Shown here: in pieces, positions 4,708 through 12,800 of the stretch
Layout of the letters: each line of letters opens with the position of its first letter
Numbering within the stretch: position 1 is the stretch's first letter
Source: a virus
Direction: 5' to 3' (one strand)
Virus record (IMG/VR): IMGVR_UViG_3300027712_000156
Location: 1-23,080 of that record
DNA: 23,080 nucleotides
Notes under the pieces: generated by a model
Databases searched by the model: none
What the model was told of the DNA's origin: nothing
What the model saw: only the letters and a program-made list of their open reading frames with translations
Position numbers and translations under genes: made by a program

Positions 4708-6948
4708 TTATGGTGCGTAAGTGCCTATGTTTGTTGATGGTAATTTTGTTGCCTTCCAGTTGCTTAATTGTATAGGAGTAACTGAACCACTTGCTGCAGC
4801 TACCTTAATAGTTAATGCAGTAGTTCCGGAGAATGCTGCAAATATTTTAAATTTAGCATAATGGTTTACTGCTGTTGTTAGTGATGCAGTTGTAATTGCA
4901 AACGATGCACCACTGGTATATGTTTGTGACAATTTTAAATAACTTGAATTTGGACTTCCCGGAATACCTGCAGCAGGACTCATAATAAAATCATAGGCAG
5001 AACCAAATCCACCTGATGCAGCAAATGTCCAAGTAATTGTACTTGCTGTAGTTTTAAGAAAAAATGCTTCAACTTCTATTTCATAATATCCGGCAGTCAC
5101 CGGGATATTAGAATTTGCACCAAAAAAATTGTCAATAGTGCTTATTGCACTTCCGTTTGCCCTTAGCATAAAACTATTAAAATTAGGTACTATCCCTCTA
5201 CCCAATGTAGTATTAGAAGTAAACGCTAATAAGTTGTTTGTTGCATCATATTCCATTGCTCCTGCAGCAGCCGATGTTAAGTTAGTTCCTGCTGTTAATT
5301 TTATTGGAGCGACTGAAGTTGTGCCGGCAGTTGCGTTATAAGTTGAAGCTGAAATTCCGCCGTTAACTTGCAATCTATTCCCTGTTGCATCGTCTGTTGT
5401 AGTATTTATTAAAACGTTTGTAGCATTGTCATAAACAAGGCTATTTGCTATTGCTGAAGTACTTGTTAATTTTGGTAAATAGTTAGCAGTTCCTGTTCCT
5501 GTTACAGGATTCGTAATTATATTTTGTTTAGTATTTATCCTATTGGAAAGCGAAGCCGTATCGCTTGCGTTTAACTTAGTGTTAATTCGTGATGAAAGCC
5601 CTGCCGTATCGCTGTAATTCATTTTGCCGTTAAACGTAGTCCAATCTGCTGAAGATAATGCACCTCTATTTGTACTACTTGCTGTTGGAATATTAAACTT
5701 ATGCTGCGTTCCTGTTGATACAATTTTAAAGTCTGTACTATCTGTTCCGGTAACAATTGTTTGCGCTGAACCTGTAAGGCTATTAATTGCTGTTATTCCT
5801 GTACCTGCCATTATACCACTCTGTTGCGTTACAGTTAAAATTACAGATGGTGTTGCTGGATGTGGAGATGCAGCAGTAGCAGCCACTATTTCAATATTCG
5901 TATTACTTGTTGACCACATTAATTCAACATAATCTAAAGAAGTTAAATCAAGAACATAATTCCAAGATGCAACAACTGGAGATGCGTTAGCACTACCAGT
6001 AAGAACGACCTTACCATTTGTTGAAGGAATATCAATACCATTTTTTCTAATCCAAATATCAGCAGTCATGTTTCCACTTCCCCCTGTTTTTTCAAGTTGT
6101 AATGAAAATTGAATGTTATAAATACCTGTATTTTGTAATGTAATTTTTGTTGGATTACCACTACCATTATTAACTATACTTACTCCATTGCTTAAATCTG
6201 TTGTATTTAATTTTATTGAATAAGCTGTATTCGCAGCAACTGCTGATTGTGTTGTATTATCTTCAAATGCACCATAATATCCTAAAGGTGTGGGCGTTGC
6301 TGTATTACTTAATACTCCACCTGACAAAGATAGCCCACTTCCTATTGTAGATATACTACCATTTGCCATTAAATATTGTGCAGAAGTACCATTTGTTCTT
6401 TTAATTGCCCTGCCTATTAAAGTATCAACGCTTGTTACTTTACCATTATTATTTATTATTACATTACCATATCCAAAATTAGCATGGTTACCGCTATAAC
6501 TATTTGCAGATAATGCTAAATCACTTGTATTATTTGCAATAATTAAAGATGAAGTTTTTATATAATTATTACTAAATCTATTTCCATTATCTTCATCCGG
6601 TACGCCTGAAGTAATATCCCCAATCATTGTTCCACCACTCAAAGAAAGCTTACTATTAATTCTATTACTTAAACTTGTTGTATCTATTGTAGAACCACCA
6701 CCGCTAACTTTACGCCACGCATTACCGCTATAAATGTAAATACTACTATCTGCTTTGTTATATCTTATTTGCCCGGTATCCCTACCACCTGTAATGTTTT
6801 GCAGTTTTGTAATACCTAAAGGCAAAGTTAAAACGCTATCAAATAACATACGTTTTACCGCACCATAACCGGCTTGTGGCATAGCCTGATAAACTTGCGC
6901 TTTTGATAATAATGGCAATAAAAAAAGTAAAATAAATATGCGCTTCAT
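4708..6948 (-). CDS. tail fibre / receptor-binding-like protein with signal peptide
   Basis: The 746-aa protein starts with a classical Sec signal peptide, MKRIFILLFLLPLLSKAQ. It then has the low-complexity, Thr/Ser/Asn-rich repeats of phage fibres: the unit DTxxLSxRINxK occurs about residues 89-100, 444-456 and 460-471. A jelly-roll-like domain at about 222-376 (YYGAFEDNTTQSAV to SVILTVTQ) matches a domain type found in phage and environmental fibre proteins. A GTGTANYLPKLTSTSAI segment and a beta-rich C-terminal region (residues about 600-746) follow. It probably contacts the host surface. It is 3 bases downstream of the tail-completion gene and upstream of the lysis genes. A secretion signal is odd for a virion protein assembled in the cytoplasm. 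No intramolecular chaperone domain is visible at the end. Confidence 0.75.
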   Translation of the reverse strand: MKRIFILLFLLPLLSKAQVYQAMPQAGYGAVKRMLFDSVLTLPLGITKLQNITGGRDTGQIRYNKADSSIYIYSGNAWRKVSGGGSTIDTTSLSNRINSKLSLSGGTMIGDITSGVPDEDNGNRFSNNYIKTSSLIIANNTSDLALSANSYSGNHANFGYGNVIINNNGKVTSVDTLIGRAIKRTNGTSAQYLMANGSISTIGSGLSLSGGVLSNTATPTPLGYYGAFEDNTTQSAVAANTAYSIKLNTTDLSNGVSIVNNGSGNPTKITLQNTGIYNIQFSLQLEKTGGSGNMTADIWIRKNGIDIPSTNGKVVLTGSANASPVVASWNYVLDLTSLDYVELMWSTSNTNIEIVAATAASPHPATPSVILTVTQQSGIMAGTGITAINSLTGSAQTIVTGTDSTDFKIVSTGTQHKFNIPTASSTNRGALSSADWTTFNGKMNYSDTAGLSSRINTKLNASDTASLSNRINTKQNIITNPVTGTGTANYLPKLTSTSAIANSLVYDNATNVLINTTTDDATGNRLQVNGGISASTYNATAGTTSVAPIKLTAGTNLTSAAAGAMEYDATNNLLAFTSNTTLGRGIVPNFNSFMLRANGSAISTIDNFFGANSNIPVTAGYYEIEVEAFFLKTTASTITWTFAASGGFGSAYDFIMSPAAGIPGSPNSSYLKLSQTYTSGASFAITTASLTTAVNHYAKFKIFAAFSGTTALTIKVAAASGSVTPIQLSNWKATKLPSTNIGTYAP

Positions 6949-6951
6949 AAA

Positions 6952-7386
6952 TTAAATTAAAGGTACATCGCAGCCAGTAAAATCGCTTTGAGTAGTTATG
7001 TTTAAGGTGTATTCTATCCCTGCTAAATAGTCTTCGTATTTGTCACTAATAGCGTTAAAAGTAATGTTATCTTGTACGTAGTAATTTTTGCGCCCTGTAC
7101 GTATCAAATTAATAATGTCGCTTCCTATTCCTATTTGGTCACTTATAACTTCAGTTTCAAATTCCGCCTCCAATCCACTCTTATCCAAAAAGAAAAATTG
7201 GACATTATAAACTTGTTCACGCCCCTTGTTTAGACTTCCATTATTTACGCTGAAAAATGCCACTGGGTACAATGGTTGGTCTTCCCTCATTAACCATTCC
7301 TTTGGTGTTGCGTTCTTTACTGTTTTTATCATTGCATGACTTTGCAATAGGTTTGTTAGTGTTATTATTAATTGGTTGTACGTCAT
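6952..7386 (-). CDS. putative tail terminator/completion protein, 144 aa
   Basis: The 144-aa protein begins MTYNQLIITLTNLLQSHAMI and contains PLYPVAFFSVNNGSLNKG, then a beta-strand pattern with VYNVQFFFLDKS, ending in a YTLNITTQSDFTGC tail. The layout (N-terminal helix, then alternating strands and a helix, about 140 residues) and the position just after a head-tail adaptor fit tail terminator or neck proteins; I recognise similar proteins in Bacteroidota phages but not a specific named family. It starts 42 bases after the 263-aa gene. The gap holds no recognisable site. Confidence 0.5.
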   Translation of the reverse strand: MTYNQLIITLTNLLQSHAMIKTVKNATPKEWLMREDQPLYPVAFFSVNNGSLNKGREQVYNVQFFFLDKSGLEAEFETEVISDQIGIGSDIINLIRTGRKNYYVQDNITFNAISDKYEDYLAGIEYTLNITTQSDFTGCDVPLI

Positions 7387-7428
7387 GCTTAAATAATACT
7401 TTTTTGATTAAAATTTCTTTATACATAT

Positions 7429-8220
7429 TTAACGATAAGTGAAAGAAAATATTTCGCCTACTTGAATAACATCCCCTATTGGTAAAGTTACAGTAGTATT
7501 ATTAATTTGTAAATATAGACTATTATTTGTTGCTGCATTTGTAACCCCTTTCACTTGACCGCTTCGAGTTGCAATTAATACAACTCTATTGCTTAATTCA
7601 GGTACTATAAATGAATGCAATCCTGCTGCCGGTGTTACATAAGTTGTAGCCGGTGTGCTTACCGCACTTGTATTGCTAAATGCTTTTGATAATTCAGGTG
7701 CATACGAACCGCCTAAATAAATAGGACTTGTATAGGCTTTTGTCTCAGGAAAAATAACATCAAAGCCACTACCAGGATTAAAATACTCACTATATAACAA
7801 ATAATTTTCGCGTAAATATTCTATAATACGCATTTTATAAAACTCGGCTGTTTGCTTATATTGGTTACTTATTAATTCTAAATCTCCCCTATTTGGTGTA
7901 TTGCTTTCTTCGCTTGTTTTTTGCAATACGCCTTTGCTAAAAAACTGATAACCTAAAGCAAAAGGCAATAGGCTCATAGTATAGTATATAAGGCAATCGG
8001 TAACAAAATCATTTAACAGTGTAGTTTCTTGAATGCTTAAATTGTCAGCTTCAATACCACTTTGTAAACGCTTATATAGTGTACTTCCTAAAGCCGGTTG
8101 CAAATACATATCCTGTGCAAGTTTTATTTGTGGCTTTAATTGTTTGCCGTCAATATTATCGCTCATTCCTGTTCTACTTTTTAGGGTAGTTTCACTAATA
8201 AAAAGAATATTTGCACTCAT
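7429..8220 (-). CDS. DUF6712-like head-tail adaptor, 263 aa
   Basis: The N-terminal about 180 residues resemble the DUF6712-type helical adaptor proteins of Bacteroidota phages: a short N-terminal strand, then IKLAQDMYLQPALGSTLYKR, a helix LLNDFVTDCLIYYTMSLLPF and ELISNQYKQTAEFYKMRIIE. Such proteins sit on the portal ring as connectors. The C-terminal about 80 residues (from HSFIVPELSNRVVLIATRSG) are beta-rich and look like an added small domain, perhaps exposed on the virion. The start directly follows the portal stop with no gap, consistent with a portal-adaptor pair. Confidence 0.65.
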   Translation of the reverse strand: MSANILFISETTLKSRTGMSDNIDGKQLKPQIKLAQDMYLQPALGSTLYKRLQSGIEADNLSIQETTLLNDFVTDCLIYYTMSLLPFALGYQFFSKGVLQKTSEESNTPNRGDLELISNQYKQTAEFYKMRIIEYLRENYLLYSEYFNPGSGFDVIFPETKAYTSPIYLGGSYAPELSKAFSNTSAVSTPATTYVTPAAGLHSFIVPELSNRVVLIATRSGQVKGVTNAATNNSLYLQINNTTVTLPIGDVIQVGEIFSFTYR

Positions 8221-10311
8221 TTATTTTTGTTTTTTAGCTACTGTAATTGTTTTCCATTCGTGTCTACATTGCGGACTAGATTGGCCGTTTGGCATTGTCC
8301 ACCAACCGCCTGCCCTATCAAAAACTGAATAGCCTAAACGCTCACTAATTTGCTCAATGTTTTGTCTGCTCCATAATTTAGTTGCTGCTAATTCCATAAA
8401 CCTTACACAAAATGCACGTGATGGATGCTCTGTAGTATTACGTTCATTTGTTGGCACAATATCTCTCCATCCATAAGTATAGCGAATAAAAATGCTAATC
8501 GCTTTTGGCGCATCAATCTTGACATTTAAAGACTTCCATTCGCCAGTTTGTTTGTCTAGTGATAAAACTTTATTAGCAATTAAATCGCTAGTAATTTTAT
8601 CAATAACTTTTATATCTTGTCCTAATGCTTCAGCGATAATATCATTAGTAATTAATGTATCTTTTTTAATAAGGTTTAAGACATCATTTTCTAATTGAGT
8701 AAGTTTTTTTGCCTCTGCAAAATATTCTTTTGCCGGCTTGCTGCTTAATACCTCATATTCGCTTGCATCTTCTCCTATCTCTGTAAAGGCTTCTAATAAA
8801 TCAAATTCGTAGTTATCTTGTGTGCTAAATTGCTGAATATGTAAGAAAGTATTTACATCGTCATCATTAAAACCATAACCATTTTTAAGCAATAAAGCAG
8901 CCTGTTCTTTTGATAATTTGCCATTATTAAATTGCCTAACTATACGCATTACATTTTGATGTTGGCGCCCTGTTAAATTCTTTAAACTATCGTTAACCAT
9001 TGCAGCCGGTTGTTCTGCTACTATTGGTAAACCTGTAGCATCTGTTTGTGGTGCTTTTGGCACTAATCCTGCAAGACTTCTAATTTCTTCAGGCTTCATA
9101 TTTTCCAAAACCTTTGCAGCTACTAAAGGAGATAAACTATTAATATTATCGCTAATTATTTGTGCCTGTGTTTTAACATTTTGGTCTAATGGCTCTTTGC
9201 CCATTATCTCTCTAATCTCATCCTTTGTTAAATTCTGCGACATAACAGCTTCGCCAAATTCAAACTTTAGTGGCTCAACTGGTATAAGATTATATTCATC
9301 TTTAATACCTATTAATTTGAACAAAGTATTAAATGTCTCCTCAACAGACTTTTGCCTTTCGTTTACATAAACATTATTAAATATTTCGTAAGCCTCTCTT
9401 ATTTCACTTCGCCCACCTAATTGCCCTTCAGTCTTAATACCCATTAATGAAGGACTAACAATTTGATGGCTTGCAAAAATCTCTTGCTGAATAAGATTGT
9501 TAATATTGGTAAAATCTTCCTTTGTTAACATAGTAGTAGATAATGGCAGAATTTCTGCTGCATTTTCTTTACTCTTGTTAAACATTATTACTACCCTATC
9601 GCCTTCGCTGCCTGTAAACTTATTTTTAATACCCTTTTCAACTGCTGCCTTTTGTTCTTCCTGTGGCTCGCCACCATTTAAATTAATCAATGTGCCGGCT
9701 ACAAAACCATCCTTTGCATTACCTAAAATATGCCTACTTACTTGCACATCACTTTCAATGTAATTTAACCCCTGAAAGTAATTTGGTAAAGGATAGATTT
9801 CGCTTTGTGGGTTGTATTGCTTTACAAATAAAATTTGGCTTGCTACTGGTTGACTAAGATTAAATGCATCGTAAACTCTTGGCTTTTCTTTGTAATCGCT
9901 CCAATTGTTTTTAACGTAAAATTGTGATTGGTCAGGACTTATCCTAACCTTATGAAATTCAATGTGATATACATCCTTAATCTTACCTAATAGGTTGTAG
10001 ATAACTTGTAGATAATAACCGCCATAAAGTTCATCATCTAAGATGCAACGCTTTGTTATTTGGTTAAAACTTTCGCCCTTTATATTTGCCTTTACTGGTA
10101 TATCCTTAAAACCATTGCCATAAATATATTTGACTTTTGACTTTACAATTGCACCATGTTTTGGACTTTCATTAAACAATCCTTGTAGATATTCTGGGTA
10201 ACTATTATTTGCACCAAATTCAACGTAATTTTTACCTTTATTCTCTATGAATTTAGGTTGCTCTGCTCTTGCAAATTTTACTGAAATTATATTGTTGTAG
10301 TTATTTTCCAT
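8221..10311 (-). CDS. phage portal protein with C-terminal extension
   Basis: The 696-aa protein has the opening of Bacteroidota phage portals (NYVEFGANNSYPEYLQGLFN, then SKVKYIYGNGF), a helical core and the segment LTGRQHQNVMRIVRQFNNGK near residue 440. Portals form the twelvefold ring for DNA passage at the head vertex. After the portal core there is a predicted winged-helix-like stretch (about 540-600, TLITNDIIAEALGQDIKVID) and a final module of about 90 residues with YGWRDIVP, RAFCVRFMEL and SPQCRHEWKT. A similar Cys/His/Trp-rich ending occurs in head morphogenesis (MuF-like) proteins. At about 700 aa it is longer than a bare portal of about 450-500. Its start overlaps the 115-aa gene by 11 bases. 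Confidence 0.88.
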   Translation of the reverse strand: MENNYNNIISVKFARAEQPKFIENKGKNYVEFGANNSYPEYLQGLFNESPKHGAIVKSKVKYIYGNGFKDIPVKANIKGESFNQITKRCILDDELYGGYYLQVIYNLLGKIKDVYHIEFHKVRISPDQSQFYVKNNWSDYKEKPRVYDAFNLSQPVASQILFVKQYNPQSEIYPLPNYFQGLNYIESDVQVSRHILGNAKDGFVAGTLINLNGGEPQEEQKAAVEKGIKNKFTGSEGDRVVIMFNKSKENAAEILPLSTTMLTKEDFTNINNLIQQEIFASHQIVSPSLMGIKTEGQLGGRSEIREAYEIFNNVYVNERQKSVEETFNTLFKLIGIKDEYNLIPVEPLKFEFGEAVMSQNLTKDEIREIMGKEPLDQNVKTQAQIISDNINSLSPLVAAKVLENMKPEEIRSLAGLVPKAPQTDATGLPIVAEQPAAMVNDSLKNLTGRQHQNVMRIVRQFNNGKLSKEQAALLLKNGYGFNDDDVNTFLHIQQFSTQDNYEFDLLEAFTEIGEDASEYEVLSSKPAKEYFAEAKKLTQLENDVLNLIKKDTLITNDIIAEALGQDIKVIDKITSDLIANKVLSLDKQTGEWKSLNVKIDAPKAISIFIRYTYGWRDIVPTNERNTTEHPSRAFCVRFMELAATKLWSRQNIEQISERLGYSVFDRAGGWWTMPNGQSSPQCRHEWKTITVAKKQK

Positions 10312-10648
10312 TGTATGTTACAAATGTGTTTACTTGTTCGGTGTATTCCGTTGGTGCAAAGTTAGTGGATGGATGCAAATACATTAAACCTTTTTCCACA
10401 ATATTATCATCATCATCTATAATTTTATAATCATATAAACCTGTAGTTTTATTTAAAAAATAGGTATTAACATTTATACTTACTTTATCATATCTTAAAG
10501 TTCCTGTATTACTTGATAAATTAGTTATAACTATATTTTCTGTAGTCAATCTATTTATAAATATTATTAGCCAATTATTTATTGCTGTTGCATTTTCTGC
10601 ACCTGTAAAGTATATATCTTCGGTAAGTCCTTTCGTTAAATGTAGCAT
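10301..10648 (-). CDS. hypothetical structural-region protein, 115 aa
   Basis: The 115-aa beta-rich protein begins MLHLTKGLTEDIYFTGAENA and ends NTFVTYNGK. Proteins starting M-L-x-L-T-K-G, of about this size and next to head genes, occur in many Bacteroidota phages; I know no proven role, though a virion or neck component is plausible. The start at 10648 is unusual: the ATG is preceded directly by the eight T of an intrinsic terminator, so there is no normal leader. An in-frame later ATG (residue 89) would be far too short. It overlaps the portal by 11 bases. Confidence 0.65.
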   Translation of the reverse strand: MLHLTKGLTEDIYFTGAENATAINNWLIIFINRLTTENIVITNLSSNTGTLRYDKVSINVNTYFLNKTTGLYDYKIIDDDDNIVEKGLMYLHPSTNFAPTEYTEQVNTFVTYNGK

Positions 10649-10682
10649 AAAAAAAACCCCCCGACTTTCATCGGTCGGAGGG
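10649..10682 (-). terminator. intrinsic terminator abutting a start codon
   Basis: On the minus strand the hairpin arms GGG-A-GGCTG-type pair as CCC/GGG (3 bp), one mismatch, then CCGAC/GTCGG (5 bp; plus-strand 10661-10665 with 10674-10678) around an 8-base loop, followed by eight T (10656-10649) and then the ATG of the 115-aa gene. It lies 21 bases after the tail tube stop. It should end or strongly reduce transcripts from the capsid and tail tube genes before the portal block. Confidence 0.85.
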
Positions 10683-10703
10683 ATATTTGTAAGATTAAAA
10701 AAA

Positions 10704-11222
10704 CTATCCTGCTGTTTCTAAAGCCAATCCAATTGCGTTGGTTACTACAAAGAAATCCTCTTGCTCTGTACCGCTAAACTTCAAAGTATAGCCGTTTTGG
10801 TCACCTGCTGCTGCGCCTGTTTTACCTTCCGCAGTTTCAAGATACAAACCTGCCTGCTTACCATACATACGATAAACGCCATCCTTATCCAATGTTACTA
10901 CAACCAATTTATTTTTGGCTAATGTAGTTACAATGTTTCTAGTTGTAGCATCCCTTTTGTTGATAGGCAATTCTACTGATTGCTCATAAAACAAAGTGCC
11001 GTTTTCAATGCTACCAGTTGCAGTTGACATTGCTGTAGCTGTACTTTTTGTAGGTACTTCAAACTTATAAAATTTCTTACCAGTTACCTTTGTAATCCCG
11101 GTCACTGTTCCGCTCGCATCGGCAATAGTAAAGTTTGCAAATTCACCGAAGTAAACTGCATTAATACCGCCAATGGCTTCGCGACAATCTATTGTATATC
11201 CTGCTGTAATTGCACAAGGCAT
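10704..11222 (-). CDS. putative major tail (tube) protein, 172 aa
   Basis: The 172-aa protein begins MPCAITAGYTIDCREAIGGI and NAVYFGEFANF, an opening I recognise in structural proteins of Bacteroidota phages, and is beta-rich with Gly, Thr and Val. Size, beta content and position directly after the major capsid gene and before a strong terminator fit an abundant tube protein. Two cysteines lie near the N-terminus (C3, C13). It is preceded by a GC-rich hairpin (11241-11264) and followed by the terminator at 10649-10682, so it may be produced at high level with the capsid protein. Alternative: a head decoration protein. Confidence 0.6.
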   Translation of the reverse strand: MPCAITAGYTIDCREAIGGINAVYFGEFANFTIADASGTVTGITKVTGKKFYKFEVPTKSTATAMSTATGSIENGTLFYEQSVELPINKRDATTRNIVTTLAKNKLVVVTLDKDGVYRMYGKQAGLYLETAEGKTGAAAGDQNGYTLKFSGTEQEDFFVVTNAIGLALETAG

Positions 11223-11240
11223 AATGTTATATTTTAAAGA

Positions 11241-11264
11241 GTGGGGATGTTACGGCACCCCCAC
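11241..11264 (-). other. GC-rich hairpin between capsid and tail tube genes
   Basis: Arms GTGGGG (11241-11246) and CCCCAC (11259-11264) pair perfectly; two further pairs (TG/CA) can form after one mismatch, leaving a 6-base loop. On the minus strand the stem is followed by TCTTTAAAATA, too poor in T for an efficient terminator. It is more likely a partial terminator or an mRNA stabiliser/processing site that sets the ratio of the two abundant structural proteins. Confidence 0.5.
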
Positions 11265-11273
11265 ATTGATTAA

Positions 11274-12233
11274 TTAAATTCCTGCGATAAATTTCACTGT
11301 CTCGTTGGTAAATGCAACGTTTACACCCATTTTAAATTCTGCTCTAAAACGTACATCGTTGTTATCTTCGCTATACCATAAACGATAAGCAGTTTCTTCG
11401 TCTACCAAATCAACCGCCATAGCGATATTACCCAAACTGATTGCATAAGCATCTCCAGTTCCGTTCAAACCATTAACGCTAACAATTTCTACATTAGTAC
11501 CCGGAAGAATGAAAGATTGCGCTTGGCTATCTTGTGGATTGTAAGCAAACAAATTCAACGCTCTGTAAGCTAGGATAAGCAAACGATACCAATCGTTACC
11601 AACAAAGATTTTAACATCTCCTTTGCTCAAAACAGCAACAGGAATAGCTTTAAAAATACCTTCAGTAGCAGCCACTACGTTTGAAGCTGTGATAGTTGTA
11701 ATTGTTGCAACACCTGTGAAAGCAGAAACGTTTGCATCTACTGGACTACCGGCAGCAATCAATTTTTGTAAACCATCAAACTTATTAAGGTTTGCAGTTC
11801 CTGAAGTTGTATCTCCCTGCCAAATTGCAGTCTCCAATTGTGCAGCGATACGGCTATTCTTTTTAGCTAAATAAGCAGCTTGGAAATCAGCATTGCCAAA
11901 ATCTTCGTAAGTAGAACCTGCTTTCAATGCTTCTTGCGTGAAGTACGCTTCCATGTCTTTAGGACAAATTTTCTCTTCTACTTTAATTTTACCTACTGTA
12001 ATTGTACGCTGACTAAAAGTAGTTGTACCGCTCGCGTCAAATGAACAAGATTGCGTTCCGAATACTGCATCGGACTCCATCAAAGGAATAGCGACTGCGC
12101 TTTTTACGTTTGGAATTACGATACCATTTGCTAAGATTAATTGCTGTGTTTTTGCTTCAAATACAGCTGAAGTAAGTAATGGTTTTACAAGCTGTTTAGT
12201 ATATGCTGATAAACCTGAAAATGCTAGTGCCAT
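11274..12233 (-). CDS. major capsid protein
   Basis: The 319-aa protein (MALAFSGLSAYTKQLVKPLL) has the features of an HK97-fold capsid protein of Bacteroidota phages: an N-terminal arm with VIPNVKSAVAIPLMESDAVF, a segment CSFDASGTTTFSQRTITVGK, a spine-helix-like stretch with AAYLAKKNSRIAAQLETAIW, and a C-terminal half with KIFVGNDWYRLLILAYRALN. Position after a protease and a scaffold-like gene is the standard head order. G and C at third codon positions are somewhat more frequent than in neighbours (GCT, GGT, AAC, ATC), as expected for a highly expressed gene. It starts 14 bases after the scaffold stop with the leader AACAAAAACAAAAAC. Confidence 0.85.
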   Translation of the reverse strand: MALAFSGLSAYTKQLVKPLLTSAVFEAKTQQLILANGIVIPNVKSAVAIPLMESDAVFGTQSCSFDASGTTTFSQRTITVGKIKVEEKICPKDMEAYFTQEALKAGSTYEDFGNADFQAAYLAKKNSRIAAQLETAIWQGDTTSGTANLNKFDGLQKLIAAGSPVDANVSAFTGVATITTITASNVVAATEGIFKAIPVAVLSKGDVKIFVGNDWYRLLILAYRALNLFAYNPQDSQAQSFILPGTNVEIVSVNGLNGTGDAYAISLGNIAMAVDLVDEETAYRLWYSEDNNDVRFRAEFKMGVNVAFTNETVKFIAGI

Positions 12234-12247
12234 GTTTTTGTTTTTGT

Positions 12248-12781
12248 TTAGTTAAATAAAATTGAAAAATCTTTCTTTTGTTCTGTAAATGTGTTTGAAG
12301 TTCTAACTGACTTATCAGCCTCAACGCTTGGAGCATCAACAATCAATTGCGACAATTGCAAAAGTTGGTCAATAACTTTAGTAGCTTTTTTTAGCTTGCT
12401 TTCATACTCTGCAAACTTTGTTTCATATACTGCAAATTTTTCGCTTGTAGTTGTTTCAAATGCTGCAAACTTTGCTGCCATATCCATTGGAGGTTCTTCG
12501 GTTGCAACTGTTTCAGCAGGTTCATCAACTACAGTGATAACACCATTATCGCCAATCGTTAATTTAGTGCCATCCTTTAATTCAATATCTCCGGGCAAAG
12601 CTGCTGCGCCGTCAATCATTACGATACCGCCAACTTCAAGAGCATCAATCATAACCATACCACCATCCTTTAATTCATATTCGGTAGGTGGTACTACTGG
12701 TGCTGCCATTGTAGGGTCAACTGGTGCGGTTAAATCCGCAAAGTATTCTTTTACTTTTTGTAATATTTCTTTTGCTTCCAT
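12248..12781 (-). CDS. putative capsid scaffolding protein, 177 aa
   Basis: The 177-aa acidic protein has a central beta-repeat section (YELKDGGMVMIDALEVGG, then DIELKDGTKLTIGDNGVI), a likely coiled coil (about residues 100-145, MAAKFAAFETTTSEKFAVYE and KLKKATKVIDQLLQL) and a tail ending KKDFSILFN. Position between protease and major capsid gene, small size, charge and coiled coil fit a scaffold. The repeated L-x-D-G-x-x-(V/L) units are seen in scaffold-position proteins of Bacteroidota phages. The start codon lies inside the 17-bp dyad element shared with two other genes. Confidence 0.65.
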   Translation of the reverse strand: MEAKEILQKVKEYFADLTAPVDPTMAAPVVPPTEYELKDGGMVMIDALEVGGIVMIDGAAALPGDIELKDGTKLTIGDNGVITVVDEPAETVATEEPPMDMAAKFAAFETTTSEKFAVYETKFAEYESKLKKATKVIDQLLQLSQLIVDAPSVEADKSVRTSNTFTEQKKDFSILFN

Positions 12782-12796
12782 AATACTATTATATAA
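12780..12796 (-). repeat. start-codon dyad element, copy 1 (scaffold gene)
   Basis: Plus-strand sequence ATAATACTATTATATAA. The arms ATAATA and TATTAT form a perfect dyad around one C. On the minus strand the ATG of the scaffold gene overlaps the end of the dyad. The same 17-mer, allowing C or G at the centre, occurs at 13795-13811 and 20428-20444. Confidence 0.75.
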
Positions 12797-12800
12797 GTTT

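Noticed and set aside
4708-6948. Diversity-generating retroelement variable region in the fibre gene
   Set aside because: No reverse transcriptase or template-like repeat is visible in the window, and the C-terminus lacks a C-type lectin ending. A template outside the window cannot be excluded.
7241-7426. 61-aa minus-strand frame overlapping the tail-completion gene
   Set aside because: Most of it lies out of frame within the well-supported 144-aa gene and its translation is low-complexity Asn/Lys sequence without family resemblance.
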